In this document: in pieces, positions 55,351-64,000 of the stretch
How the letters are laid out: each line of letters starts with the position of its first letter
Numbering within the stretch: the first letter of the stretch is position 1
Assembly: GCA_018622675.1 (NCBI GenBank)
Contig: CP076020.1
Span: 806,001-870,000, forward strand
Source: Mycoplasmatota bacterium
GTDB lineage: Bacteria; Bacillota_I; Bacilli_A; Izemoplasmatales; Hujiaoplasmataceae
Direction: 5' to 3'
Length of the DNA stretch: 64,000 nucleotides
Made by a program: the position numbers and the translations under genes
The notes under the pieces: model-generated
Database searches by the model: none
What the model saw: the letters and a program-made list of their open reading frames with translations, nothing else
Told to the model about the DNA's origin: nothing

Positions 55351-55509
55351 ATGGCTAATAATAAAAAACAAGCAAAAGAGGAAATAAAAACATACAACCC
55401 AACAAAGAGTAAGTTTGGTAAATTTGTGTTACTAATTCTTGCAGTTGGTATGTTTCTAGGTATATTACTTGCGGCTGTATGGTCAATGGTAGATGTTCTA
55501 ATTGGTTAA
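55351..55509 (+). CDS. Small single-pass membrane protein, 52 residues
   Basis: A short gene starting MANNKKQAKEEIKTYNPTKS, followed by a basic KFGKF stretch and one membrane helix (about 25-48, LLILAVGMFLGILLAAVWSMV). GAGGTG lies five bases before the ATG, a TATAAT box is about 45 bases upstream (near 55306) and a strong terminator follows, so it is very likely expressed. The family is not recognised; positively charged N-terminus followed by a helix suggests an inside-facing N terminus. Confidence 0.75.
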   Translation: MANNKKQAKEEIKTYNPTKSKFGKFVLLILAVGMFLGILLAAVWSMVDVLIG

Positions 55510-55512
55510 AAA

Positions 55513-55543
55513 AAGCACTTCATCGAGAAGTGCATTTTTTTTA
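55513..55543. terminator. Terminator between small membrane protein gene and recN
   Basis: GCACTTC/GAAGTGC stem (55515-55521, 55527-55533) with an A run on one side and T run on the other, serving both convergent genes. Confidence 0.85.
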
Positions 55544-57220
55544 GGTTCTTATTAGTAGTTCTTTAGCAATATCCCTTGCAGCATTTGTGACAGCATCTGC
55601 ACTCATCATCTTAGCGATTTCTTCTACACGTTCATCATAATTTAAATAAGCAACAGATATCTTGGTTTTATCATCAATGATATCTTTTTTTATACATAGA
55701 TGATGAATACCTTCAGCAACAACTTGAGGAATATGGGTAATTGATATCACTTGTGCGAATTTAGCAGTTTGAGAGATTTTTCTCCCAATTTGTTTGGCAA
55801 CGTATCCACTAATACCTGTATCAATTTCATCAAATATAATCGTTGGTATTTTTTGACTTTTTGCAAAAATAGTTTTAAAGGTAAGCATCACCCTACTCAT
55901 CTCTCCACCACTTGCTGTTTTAGACAAAGGCTTCAATGGTTCACCTTTGTTAGTAGATATCATGAAATCAACACGATCTACTCCATCTTGTTTAAAAACA
56001 TCTCGATCAAATACATTATCAAATTTAAAATCTTCAAAATCGATTCTAAAATCAGCATGTTTAATTTCTAATTCTTTTAATGTATCTATAATTTCTATAG
56101 TAATTTTCTTAGCAATAGTCTTCCTTAAGTTAGAAAGTTGAACTGCTTGATTAACAAGTGATTTATGTTTTGTTTCAACTTGCATTTCTTTTTTTATAAT
56201 TAGTTCGTCATAGTTCTCGATTTCATCTATCATATCAGTGAGTTCTTCTTGATAAATAATTAGTTCAGAAATTGATTTTTGATATTTTTTTTGTATTTTT
56301 TCTAATTCATTAATTCTTTGGTTCATTGTTTCTAATTCACTAGGATCATACTCCAATGCTTCTTGATTATATTCTATCTCATCATTTAAATCCTTTAATT
56401 CATAATAAAGGTTATTCATTCTTTCACTGATATCTTTTAAATCCTTAGTTGTACCAGATATTTCATCAATATTGTTTTTAATATGATATAAGTTTTCTAA
56501 AATTCCTTGGTCATTAATCATAGAATAACTTTCAGCTAAATTATAGTTAATTTTATCAATATTGTTTAACACATTCACTTTTTCATTAAGTTCTTCTAAT
56601 TCGCCTTCAGATAGTTCTAAATTAGAGAGTTCCTTTAGTTGAAATTGATATAGATCAAGTTCTTGTAGGGATTTTTGACGTTTATTTTTTAAGTTTTCAT
56701 ATGCTTTATAGGCACTTAAATACTGATCTAAATGATTTTGATAAGCACTTAAATATTCAAGTACTTTATCTTTTCTAAAGTTATCAATTAATTTTAAGTA
56801 TTGTTCAGGATGTATTAATTGAGAAGTATCAAACTGTGAATGAATATCAGCTAAAAAAGCAGACATTTCATTGATTATTTTTAAGGTAACTCTTTGATTA
56901 TTGACTTTGATAGCATTTTGATTATCTTTTGAAATAGTTCTGGAAAGCATGATTTCATCATGATACTCAATTTCATAATGATCCAAGAGGTTTTTTAATG
57001 CATGACCTTCTATGGTAAACACACCTTCAACAATAGCTTCCTCGGCATTTGAGCGAATCATCGTCTTGTCAGCTCTCTCACCCAAAAGCAAAGATATGGC
57101 ATCAATAATAATACTTTTACCTGCCCCAGTTTCTCCAGTTAAAACCGTCATTCCAGAGTAAAAATCAAGTTCTAAATCATCAATAATTGCAAAGTGCTTA
57201 ATTTTTAATTTTTTTAACAT
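55541..57220 (-). CDS. recN: DNA repair protein RecN
   Basis: SMC-like ATPase that acts early in double-strand break repair. The 559-residue protein has Walker A TGETGAGKSIIID (about 30-42), long coiled coils (about 150-370), the signature KTASGGEMSRVMLTF and Walker B PTIIFDEIDTGIS, then QVISITHIPQV. Full length. It lies 12 bases after dxs in a nusB-xseA-xseB-dxs-recN operon, a Bacillota order. Confidence 0.95.
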   Translation of the reverse strand: MLKKLKIKHFAIIDDLELDFYSGMTVLTGETGAGKSIIIDAISLLLGERADKTMIRSNAEEAIVEGVFTIEGHALKNLLDHYEIEYHDEIMLSRTISKDNQNAIKVNNQRVTLKIINEMSAFLADIHSQFDTSQLIHPEQYLKLIDNFRKDKVLEYLSAYQNHLDQYLSAYKAYENLKNKRQKSLQELDLYQFQLKELSNLELSEGELEELNEKVNVLNNIDKINYNLAESYSMINDQGILENLYHIKNNIDEISGTTKDLKDISERMNNLYYELKDLNDEIEYNQEALEYDPSELETMNQRINELEKIQKKYQKSISELIIYQEELTDMIDEIENYDELIIKKEMQVETKHKSLVNQAVQLSNLRKTIAKKITIEIIDTLKELEIKHADFRIDFEDFKFDNVFDRDVFKQDGVDRVDFMISTNKGEPLKPLSKTASGGEMSRVMLTFKTIFAKSQKIPTIIFDEIDTGISGYVAKQIGRKISQTAKFAQVISITHIPQVVAEGIHHLCIKKDIIDDKTKISVAYLNYDERVEEIAKMMSADAVTNAARDIAKELLIRT

Positions 57221-57232
57221 AAATACCGCCTT

Positions 57233-59062
57233 TTAGCCGAGTATTTTCTTAATGATACTCTCTTCATCTAAATGATATTTTTTGTATATTTCTTCTTGGC
57301 TTCCATGATCTATAAACTCATCAGGTAAACCAATAATTTTTAAATCTAACTTTAAATCATTGTCAGACAAGAATTCTAATATGGAAGATCCTAAGCCTGA
57401 TATTTTTGTTACATCTTCTAAAACATATGTTGTAAGTTGAGAATTTACGATGTCTTTAAGTACAGTTTCATCCATCGGTTTTATAAATAAAGCATTATAA
57501 AGATTAATCTTCAACTGATTATTATCTATATATTTTTTCATCCTTGTAAAATTGTCACCATAAGCAATGAGATTAACGAAACCATGATGATCATAAGATA
57601 ACCAAGTAGGTTTATCTATTGGCTTATATTTTTCCATTTGATAAACATTGATCTTGTTTTTAGAGTAACGAATAGCTACTGAATGATTTGTATGGTTGAA
57701 AGCGTAATCTAATAATTGCCAAGCTTCTACAGCATTCGAAGGCTGTATGATTTCAATATTTGGTATATGCTTCAAGAATGCAATATCATAGATACCTTGA
57801 TGGGTATCACCATCCGCACCCACAATACCAGCTCTATCAATACCTATGACAATCTTTAAATCTTGTCTTGTTAAATCATGTACAATTTGATCATAAGCTC
57901 TTTGTAAAAAAGATGAATATATAGGTAAAAAAACATCATATTTTTCTGAAAGAGCAGCTGAAAAACAAACAGAAAAAGCTTCACAAATACCTACATCAAT
58001 AATTTTCTCAGGGTACTTTTCTTGAAATTCAGAAAACCCTGAACCAATAATCATAGCTGGAACGATCACTTTTAATTGTTCATTGAGTTTAGCTCGTTGA
58101 AAAATGTAATTCGATATAATATTACTCCATGATGTCATATTTTCTTTATTTTGCGTGATTGGTTTTCCTGTTTCTACATCAAAAGGTTTAACACCATGCC
58201 ATGTTCCAAATTGATCATTTTCAGAATGTTCATAACCTTTTCCTTTTGTTGTGACGACATGAAGAACAATAGGTTTATTTTTATTTTTTGCTATTTCTAA
58301 AAATTTTATTAATGCTTTAATATCATGGCCATCTATAGGTCCGTAATATGAAAAACCTAATTCATCAAAAATCGTAAAATTATTGGCAAAGCCTCGTATA
58401 GTATTTGCTAATCTCACTTTTAATCCATAAAAAAATTTCGGCCACTTTCTTTTCGATTTTTTAGCAAAGGCATAAAATTTTGAACTACGCATTTTATTTA
58501 ATAGTTTATTTAGTCTACCAACATTTTTAGAAATAGATCGATCATTGTCATTCAAGACAATTATGGGTTGTAAACCTGAGTGTCCTAGAAAATTTAATGC
58601 TTCGAATGATAAACCACTATTCAGAGAACCATCACCCACTACAGCAATATTTTTGTAGACTTCTCCATTTTCTTTTCTCGAAACTTCAAAACCACTAATA
58701 GCCGCAATTGCTGTCGATGAATGTCCAGCTTCCCAGTGATCATGAACAGATTCTTTTCTTTTTTGATAACCTGATAATCCTTCAAATTTTCTAAGCGTTT
58801 TAAAGTCTTTGGCTCTACCAGTCAATATTTTATGGATATAACTTTGATGACCTACATCAAATACAATTCTGTCAACAGGTGAATTAAAAACTCTATGAAT
58901 AGCTAATGTTAATTCAACAACTCCTAAATTAGATGCTAAATGACCACCTGTTTTAGCAATATTTTCAATTAAAAAAGAACGAATTTCCTCAGCTAATTCG
59001 TTAAGTTCTTTAAATGATAAGTCTTTTAAAAATTGAGGGTCTTTAATATCTAAAAGATTCAT
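57233..59062 (-). CDS. dxs: 1-deoxy-D-xylulose-5-phosphate synthase
   Basis: Thiamine-diphosphate enzyme making DXP from pyruvate and glyceraldehyde-3-phosphate, the entry to the MEP pathway and thiamine/pyridoxal synthesis. The 609-residue protein has TGGHLASNLGVVELTLAIH, DVGHQSYIHKILTGR, the TPP motif VVGDGSLNSGLSFEALN to NDN, and the pyrimidine-side RAGIVGADGDTHQG. Two bases separate it from xseB. Confidence 0.96.
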   Translation of the reverse strand: MNLLDIKDPQFLKDLSFKELNELAEEIRSFLIENIAKTGGHLASNLGVVELTLAIHRVFNSPVDRIVFDVGHQSYIHKILTGRAKDFKTLRKFEGLSGYQKRKESVHDHWEAGHSSTAIAAISGFEVSRKENGEVYKNIAVVGDGSLNSGLSFEALNFLGHSGLQPIIVLNDNDRSISKNVGRLNKLLNKMRSSKFYAFAKKSKRKWPKFFYGLKVRLANTIRGFANNFTIFDELGFSYYGPIDGHDIKALIKFLEIAKNKNKPIVLHVVTTKGKGYEHSENDQFGTWHGVKPFDVETGKPITQNKENMTSWSNIISNYIFQRAKLNEQLKVIVPAMIIGSGFSEFQEKYPEKIIDVGICEAFSVCFSAALSEKYDVFLPIYSSFLQRAYDQIVHDLTRQDLKIVIGIDRAGIVGADGDTHQGIYDIAFLKHIPNIEIIQPSNAVEAWQLLDYAFNHTNHSVAIRYSKNKINVYQMEKYKPIDKPTWLSYDHHGFVNLIAYGDNFTRMKKYIDNNQLKINLYNALFIKPMDETVLKDIVNSQLTTYVLEDVTKISGLGSSILEFLSDNDLKLDLKIIGLPDEFIDHGSQEEIYKKYHLDEESIIKKILG

Positions 59063-59063
59063 A

Positions 59064-59276
59064 CTACTCTTGATTAAAATCCTCTAATTGATCTTCATTC
59101 ATCAATTTTACGATGACTTTTTCTGCTTCTTTTAATTCTTTATGACATAATTTAGCTAGTTCTATACCCTCGTTATATAATTTTACAGATTCATCTAATG
59201 TTTTATCTCCTGATTCTAAATCTTTAACAAGAGATTCTAATTTGACTAAATTTTCTTCGAAACTTGGTTTACTCAT
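59064..59276 (-). CDS. xseB: Exonuclease VII small subunit
   Basis: 70 residues with the XseB pattern: SFEENLVKLESLVKDLESGD, LDESVKLYNEGIELAKLCH and KVIVKL. Six or so copies bind each XseA. It overlaps xseA by 8 bp. Confidence 0.94.
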   Translation of the reverse strand: MSKPSFEENLVKLESLVKDLESGDKTLDESVKLYNEGIELAKLCHKELKEAEKVIVKLMNEDQLEDFNQE

Positions 59277-60546
59277 GGTTTTTTCCTTTCAATTCTATAA
59301 TTTTACATTGAATATCTCCATCATGCATTTGGATATCAAGATGCTCATTTTTGTTTATATCAACAATTGATTTTTTTATTGTATTATTTTGTTTAACGAT
59401 AGAATAACCTTTAGTCATAATTGATAAAGGATTAACATATTCTAAGTTTTCGGCTAATCTTGCAAATTGATGTTGCTTTCTTTCAATCATATGTATATAG
59501 GTTGATTGTAATATTTTATCTATTTGGTTAAGCTCAACATATTTTTGTTTAATTAAATTTTTAGGATTACTTTTAACCAAGCGATCATATAGATGATTGA
59601 AAGATAACTCCTGTGTTTGAATAATTCTTAAAGGCTGTTTAAATATTTGTGAATCAACTAAGTTTAAAAATTTACTCCTTAATGTTTGATACTTATTTGA
59701 CAATAAAGAATTTAATCTTTTTTGATGGTTTGAAATATTAAATTGAATATCTTTGTGATGAGGCACAACCAGTTCAGCGGCGTGTGAAGGTGTTGATGCT
59801 CTTTTATCCGCTACGAAATCTGCGATCGTATAATCCGTTTCATGACCGACAGCTGAAATAATAGGAATTTTAGAATGATAAATAGCTCTAGCAACTTCTT
59901 CTTCATTAAAGGGCCATAGATCTTCAATGGATCCTCCACCTCTACCTACAATTAGACAATCGCATAAGTCATCTTGATTGGCTTTTTCAATTTGATTCAC
60001 TATTTCTCCTTTAGCTAAAACCCCTTGCACACTTGCAGGATAAACAATGATTTGAGTTAAAGGAAACCGTGTTCCAATCACATTAATAATATCTTTCACT
60101 GCGGCACCTGTTCTTGATGTAATAACGCCTACAGTTTTTGGTATAAATGGTAAAGTTTTTTTATGTGAGTCTTTAAATAAGCCTTCTTGTTCAAGGCTTT
60201 TCTTTAATTTTTCATAAGCCATATATAAATCACCAATGCCATCTACTTCCATTTTTGTGATATACACTTGGTAATTTCCATAGGGTTCATAAACCGATAC
60301 ATAGCCTTGTATTATGATTTTATCACCATCTTTTGGCTTAAAGTTTAATGAACCAGTATGACTAGAAAACATGACAGCTGATACTTGTGATTTTTCATCT
60401 TTTAAAGTTAAGTAAAGATGTCCTCTTGAATGTCGTTTGAAATTTGATATCTCTGCTTTTAATAAGATAGATTGCAATTCGCTATCAGAGTCAATTTTAA
60501 ATTTCATATAACGATTCAAAGCAGAAACTGTTAAATACTTAGGCAT
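59269..60546 (-). CDS. xseA: Exonuclease VII large subunit
   Basis: Degrades single-stranded DNA in both directions. The 425-residue protein has an N-terminal OB fold (LTVSALNRYMKFKIDSD to GNYQVYITKMEVDGIG), GVITSRTGAAVKDII, the catalytic region GRGGGSIEDLWPFNEEEVARAI and SAVGHETDYTIADFVADKRASTP, and ends with coiled coil. ATG 60546 follows GGGTGAG, preferred over 60555. It overlaps nusB by 8 bp. Confidence 0.95.
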   Translation of the reverse strand: MPKYLTVSALNRYMKFKIDSDSELQSILLKAEISNFKRHSRGHLYLTLKDEKSQVSAVMFSSHTGSLNFKPKDGDKIIIQGYVSVYEPYGNYQVYITKMEVDGIGDLYMAYEKLKKSLEQEGLFKDSHKKTLPFIPKTVGVITSRTGAAVKDIINVIGTRFPLTQIIVYPASVQGVLAKGEIVNQIEKANQDDLCDCLIVGRGGGSIEDLWPFNEEEVARAIYHSKIPIISAVGHETDYTIADFVADKRASTPSHAAELVVPHHKDIQFNISNHQKRLNSLLSNKYQTLRSKFLNLVDSQIFKQPLRIIQTQELSFNHLYDRLVKSNPKNLIKQKYVELNQIDKILQSTYIHMIERKQHQFARLAENLEYVNPLSIMTKGYSIVKQNNTIKKSIVDINKNEHLDIQMHDGDIQCKIIELKGKNHE

Positions 60547-60919
60547 CTTTCTCACCCAAGCTATCCACTATATTTTGTAATAAGCGGTTATTGAATTTTT
60601 TTGCTTGGTCATCTTCTAAATTTGAGTATTTTTTTGTAAGCTCGAGCGCTTCATTAATCACAATTTCTTTAGCTTGATTTAAATATACAAGTTCATATGT
60701 AGCGTATCTAATGATTGCTAAATCAACATAATTTAGACGAGTGATAGACCAATCAAATAAATTTTGATCAATGATTTCATCTAACTCTTCAATGTGATTT
60801 AGAAAATCATGATATGTTTTAATTAAATCAGAATCATAACCTTCTAATTCTTGGTCCTTATTAATCATTTTACTATATATTAACTTTATTATTTCTTCTC
60901 TAAATAATTCTCTATTCAT
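60539..60919 (-). CDS. nusB: Transcription antitermination factor NusB
   Basis: Binds boxA RNA with S10 for rRNA antitermination. The 126-residue helical protein has the usual ending LTKKYSNLEDDQAKKFNNRLLQNIVD. Its ATG lacks a clear ribosome site; a perfect 16-bp palindrome lies 10 bases upstream. An extended -10 box (TGGTAAAAT, 60994-60986) probably starts the nusB-xseA-xseB-dxs-recN transcript. Confidence 0.9.
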   Translation of the reverse strand: MNRELFREEIIKLIYSKMINKDQELEGYDSDLIKTYHDFLNHIEELDEIIDQNLFDWSITRLNYVDLAIIRYATYELVYLNQAKEIVINEALELTKKYSNLEDDQAKKFNNRLLQNIVDSLGEKDA

Positions 60920-60928
60920 TTTATCATC

Positions 60929-60944
60929 ATGTGGTTAACCACAT
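60929..60944. promoter_or_regulatory. Perfect 16-bp palindrome upstream of nusB
   Basis: ATGTGGTTAACCACAT lies between the presumed promoter and the start codon. It could be a repressor operator or an RNA hairpin blocking nusB translation. No loop separates the halves, which favours DNA binding by a dimer. Confidence 0.55.
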
Positions 60945-61031
60945 TCCCTTTCTTAGTATTCTATATTGGTATCTTTAACTTAAATATTTTACCATAAAAA
61001 TGGTCTATAATAAAGTTAATCAATTCAATAA

Positions 61032-63716
61032 TTATTGTTTGATTTTATCAGTATGTCCTGAGAAATCTCCTTTTACCAAATCGATTTTTCTTTTTTCTAA
61101 ATCAGTTTTTATTAATCTATGATTTTCATGATTATATATGACTGCCTTCACATTCTTAGAAATCATATCAAGAATAGGCGCATATAGGTCATTATTAAAA
61201 GCTGACTTATCAATCATTATCATTTGATGATTTTCATATATATTTAAATCTGATATGTTATCAATTAAATCAATAAGGCAAGTCTCTATATTTTTTTCTT
61301 TTAAATACTTTTTATCTTCTTGTGATAGGTCTAAATAGTCTTGCGTTGGAATTTTAAAGACTACATGTTGTTTATCAATCAAATCTAATCTTCTCAAAAG
61401 ATAATTAAAAGCTTTCTTCGATTGAATAGATTCAATTGAAATTGGTATGATCCATTGAGAATTAAATGAGATATGTTTTAATTCATTGATTAGTTGATTA
61501 ACAATTAAACGATCAAACTGAATATTTAATTGATTCTGTTTTAAAACAGATTTTAATAAATGCTGATCTTTAAGAATATTTAAATCATTTAACTCAACAT
61601 CAATATAGCGAACACTATTGTTTTTCCAATTTTTAACATAATGGTAAATTAAAGATGGTTTTTTATGTTTAATCAAACTTTGTATGGTTTCAAGATATAT
61701 ATGTCTATTTTCATCATCGCGCTTAACAATCTTATCATTCATGATTAAAGCATTGTCTTTGCTGGTTAATTTAAGCATGTCAAATAAGCGTTTTAAAACG
61801 ACATCTATATCTTCATTAAAAGGTTGAAAAACCAGCCTAATATCTAATACATGGTGGTACTCATGTATTAATTTTTGTCCTAATCGTTCAGGAATTCTTT
61901 TATCTCTAGTATCTAATAAGACATAAAACATATGATTAGCTTCTATAAATATCTCTAAAACATGTTGATTAGAAAATTTATAAATATGTTCTTTAAATTT
62001 TTCTATCATATTTAAGTACTCTTTAGATGAACAGTCATTAATAACCTTATGGTAATTATGTAAATCTATGAGAACCATGCTTTTTTGGTCATTAGCTTTT
62101 AAGTCTTTTAAAAGTACTTGCTTTTGTTTGTGATCATGAACTGATAACAAAACAAATAAATCATTATGAACTGATATTGCATGCATTAAAATCTCTTGAC
62201 CATTAACATTAGATAATAACTTAGATTGATGATAGAATTCATCAAGATAAATCACTGGATCAAAAGACTTTTGTAATAAATTAAAGTCAATAATCAAATC
62301 TTCTTTACCAAGTATTCTTTTGGCTTCATCATTTAATAAATAAACTTGATTAAGATGGATTTTAATTAAACCGTAGTTGGTTTTAGACAATAACTGATTA
62401 ATAGCCTCAAATTGGTTTGCTTGTTGAGACCGAAGATAAAAATCTTTAAACTTATCAATCAATAAATGTTTTGATAATAATGTTAGTTTTTTTGCAAGGT
62501 CAAAAGATTTTTCATCAGTATAAGTTAATAAAAAGCGTTGATCATCTAAACCTTCTATAAAAACATAATCAGTATCATCTTGAACAAAAATAAAATCATT
62601 TATCAGCGGTTTTATATAACTTTGTTTAATATTATCGGATAAGATATCATTGAATATTGTATGGTTATTCTCTAAGGTTTTTTCAAGTAATAAATTTTTA
62701 GACAAATGATATATGCGTAATTCTCCGTTATTGACCTCTATGTATGCTAGTTTCTTAAATGAAAGTGTTTGATTTAAGTCAATGAATAAATCACGTACAA
62801 TGTCTCTTTCTTTTTTATATATTTTATGTTTTCTAAGATGTTTAAGAACCACTTGATAATAATCAAAATAATCAAAATCAACAATGTCTCTTTGCCTTAA
62901 AACAGCCAAATAATTATTAATCTCAATATATTCATTATGGTCAGTGTTTTTTAAAAAATCTATGATTTCATTAAAAAAAGATAATTTAATTTGAATAGAT
63001 TCATGCTTAAGTACTTTATCTTTATATCTTTTATAAAATTCAAATACATCATCAAATCGTTTTAAAGCTAAAGAAATTCTAATAAAACGATTTAAGTATG
63101 ATAATTTTCTTTTAGTTTTAATAAAAAAGTCTTCAAATAGTTTCATTGATTCAACATAATTTTTTTGATAGAATTGAATATCAGATTCAACTAACAAAAA
63201 TATTTCATATTCTTTTTTTCTATCAAAAACAATAGCATAATCATAAGCTTTTATGGCTTGGTTAAAATCTTTGTTTTGTAAATATAGTAAAGCCAACTTA
63301 AGATATTTGTTGACTAAATTATGACTAGATATTGTGTCATCAATTTTCTCTAAAGCAAGAATTGCTTCATCAATTTTTGATAAGCCTTCATAACATATGG
63401 CTAAATAGAATTGATGCATATTCCTTTCTTTATCGCTTTCAATATATTTCTGTTTTGATTTTAATATGTTTTCTAGTGACCTAAAATCTTCGATTTTTAA
63501 TAATACGTCGATGTATAAGTCATGTAACTTAATGATATCTAAACGTTCAAGCAAATGTGGATCGTTTTTTATACCATTCAAATAAAATAAAGCTTGTTTA
63601 TATTTTGACTCACTCATTAAAAACTTAAATTTTGAGGCGACTTCATTCATGTCTAAAAGACCATCTGATTTCAATGGCACTTTATCATGTTGGATTTGAT
63701 GATTCATTTCTTCCAT
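61032..63716 (-). CDS. TPR protein with degenerate GGDEF- and EAL-like regions
   Basis: An 894-residue protein. Residues about 20-270 are TPR-like helical repeats (e.g. NKYLKLALLYLQNKDFNQAIKAYDYAI). A middle region (about 330-540) resembles small-ligand sensor (GAF/PAS) strands. Residues about 550-650 resemble GGDEF (MVLIDLHNYHKVIND) but lack the GGDEF loop. The C-terminal ~230 residues resemble EAL: YIDVELNDLNILKDQ, LNIQFDRLIVNQLINEL, WIIPISIESIQS, MIMIDKSAF and VKGDFSG. The EAL signature and metal ligands are absent, so cyclic-di-GMP cleavage is not expected. No membrane helix. It shares one base with the stop of the phosphoesterase gene upstream. Domain calls are from pattern only. Confidence 0.55.
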   Translation of the reverse strand: MEEMNHQIQHDKVPLKSDGLLDMNEVASKFKFLMSESKYKQALFYLNGIKNDPHLLERLDIIKLHDLYIDVLLKIEDFRSLENILKSKQKYIESDKERNMHQFYLAICYEGLSKIDEAILALEKIDDTISSHNLVNKYLKLALLYLQNKDFNQAIKAYDYAIVFDRKKEYEIFLLVESDIQFYQKNYVESMKLFEDFFIKTKRKLSYLNRFIRISLALKRFDDVFEFYKRYKDKVLKHESIQIKLSFFNEIIDFLKNTDHNEYIEINNYLAVLRQRDIVDFDYFDYYQVVLKHLRKHKIYKKERDIVRDLFIDLNQTLSFKKLAYIEVNNGELRIYHLSKNLLLEKTLENNHTIFNDILSDNIKQSYIKPLINDFIFVQDDTDYVFIEGLDDQRFLLTYTDEKSFDLAKKLTLLSKHLLIDKFKDFYLRSQQANQFEAINQLLSKTNYGLIKIHLNQVYLLNDEAKRILGKEDLIIDFNLLQKSFDPVIYLDEFYHQSKLLSNVNGQEILMHAISVHNDLFVLLSVHDHKQKQVLLKDLKANDQKSMVLIDLHNYHKVINDCSSKEYLNMIEKFKEHIYKFSNQHVLEIFIEANHMFYVLLDTRDKRIPERLGQKLIHEYHHVLDIRLVFQPFNEDIDVVLKRLFDMLKLTSKDNALIMNDKIVKRDDENRHIYLETIQSLIKHKKPSLIYHYVKNWKNNSVRYIDVELNDLNILKDQHLLKSVLKQNQLNIQFDRLIVNQLINELKHISFNSQWIIPISIESIQSKKAFNYLLRRLDLIDKQHVVFKIPTQDYLDLSQEDKKYLKEKNIETCLIDLIDNISDLNIYENHQMIMIDKSAFNNDLYAPILDMISKNVKAVIYNHENHRLIKTDLEKRKIDLVKGDFSGHTDKIKQ

Positions 63717-64000
63717 TATTTTACCTCAATTAATTTTTCAACAACCTTCTTTGTTTTTAAATTAACTATCTCTAGTATCATTTTATTCCCTTCAATAAAT
63801 ATTCTAGCATAACTTGGGAATAAATGTGATCTTGTATAAGAAAGCGCTCCTGGATTTAATAATATAAGTTCATTTTTCTTTGTTAAAAGCATTTTATGTG
63901 TGTGACCAAAACAACAAACATCCATTTTTAACAAACAGGCTTTGTTCATTATTTTACTAAGTCCAAATTTCACATGGTATAAATGCCCATGGGTAAAAAA
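63716..64000 (-). CDS. YfcE/MJ0936-like metallophosphoesterase, 5' end cut by window
   Basis: The last 94 codons of a small calcineurin-like phosphoesterase. The frame is open to base 64000, reading THGHLYHVKFGLSKIMNKA, DVCCFGHTHKM and LLNPGALSYTRS, the conserved GH, GHTH and NPGS-type metal motifs. Related enzymes are phosphodiesterases for small substrates. The stop TAA shares a base with the ATG of the TPR/GGDEF/EAL-like gene, so both belong to one operon. The N terminus lies outside. Confidence 0.85.
   Translation of the reverse strand, partial: FFTHGHLYHVKFGLSKIMNKACLLKMDVCCFGHTHKMLLTKKNELILLNPGALSYTRSHLFPSYARIFIEGNKMILEIVNLKTKKVVEKLIEVK

Overview
The window is 64 kb of AT-rich bacterial chromosome, densely coded on both strands. 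TGA is a true stop: the gene at 2247-4229 ends in TGA within an ATGA overlap, and tryptophan is TGG throughout. Start sites mostly have strong AGGAGG-type ribosome binding sites. Gene order (L21-L27, Obg, RuvA; IF3-L35-L20) follows Bacillota. No cell-wall synthesis genes are seen here. Together this suggests a low-GC Bacillota/Mycoplasmatota lineage that keeps the standard genetic code, such as Acholeplasma, Izemoplasma or Haloplasma relatives. That placement is inference; no 16S rRNA gene is present.

Layout. 1-8.3 kb: 3' part of recU, an RNase J with a broken metal motif, then a two-gene operon joining a diiron/MBL-GGDEF-like-receiver-like protein to a HEAT-like/GT2 polysaccharide synthase, and rarA. 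8.3-11 kb: a PHP phosphoesterase and an L-asparaginase between two gene-poor, apparently decayed spacers. 11-17.6 kb: ruvA, obg, a GNAT, a galactokinase C-terminal relic, L27/L21 with leader and promoter, an alpha/beta hydrolase, three tandem Arg tRNAs, coaD, rsmD and a structured RNA with its own promoter (6S-like architecture). 17.7-30.8 kb: pyruvate phosphate dikinase, an ABC exporter, tRNA-Thr, glgC-glgA, a P-type ATPase, a uridine-kinase-like protein apparently using an ATT start, and a membrane protein. 30.8-32.3 kb: an intact ISL3-family insertion sequence with an exact 8-bp target duplication. 32.3-45.4 kb: an acidic-repeat membrane protein, a radical-SAM-like protein without its cluster cysteines, a NatAB-like exporter, infC-rpmI-rplT with leader, glmS-glmM-glmU, and an unrecognised four-gene cassette (secreted protein, anchored protein, ABC ATPase, permease). 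45.4-64 kb: patatin-like lipase, mnmA, nadE, nadD, M42 peptidase, a pseudouridine synthase, ntdP-like, trmL, DEAD-box helicase, ispH, recN, dxs, xseB, xseA, nusB, and a TPR protein with degenerate GGDEF- and EAL-like regions beside a YfcE-like phosphoesterase.

How the genes fit together. Carbon storage and pyruvate metabolism (glgC, glgA, ppdK), NAD synthesis (nadD, nadE), the MEP isoprenoid route (dxs, ispH) and amino-sugar supply (glmS, glmM, glmU) are housekeeping. UDP-GlcNAc from the glm operon is a plausible precursor for the GT2 synthase at 4226-7063, whose operon partner looks like an oxygen/redox sensor. Two separate proteins carry degenerate cyclic-di-GMP-type domains, which hints at c-di-GMP-like regulation that has lost catalysis or become purely binding. 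DNA repair and recombination are represented by recU, ruvA, rarA, recN and xseAB.

Most promising for new biology are the ODP-like sensor/HEAT-GT2 operon (2247-7063), the four-gene secreted-protein/ABC cassette whose first ribosome binding site lies inside a perfect inverted repeat (42531-45412), and the promoter-driven structured RNA at 17427-17595. Several apparent pseudoenzymes (RNase J, radical SAM, galactokinase fragment, GGDEF/EAL) also stand out.
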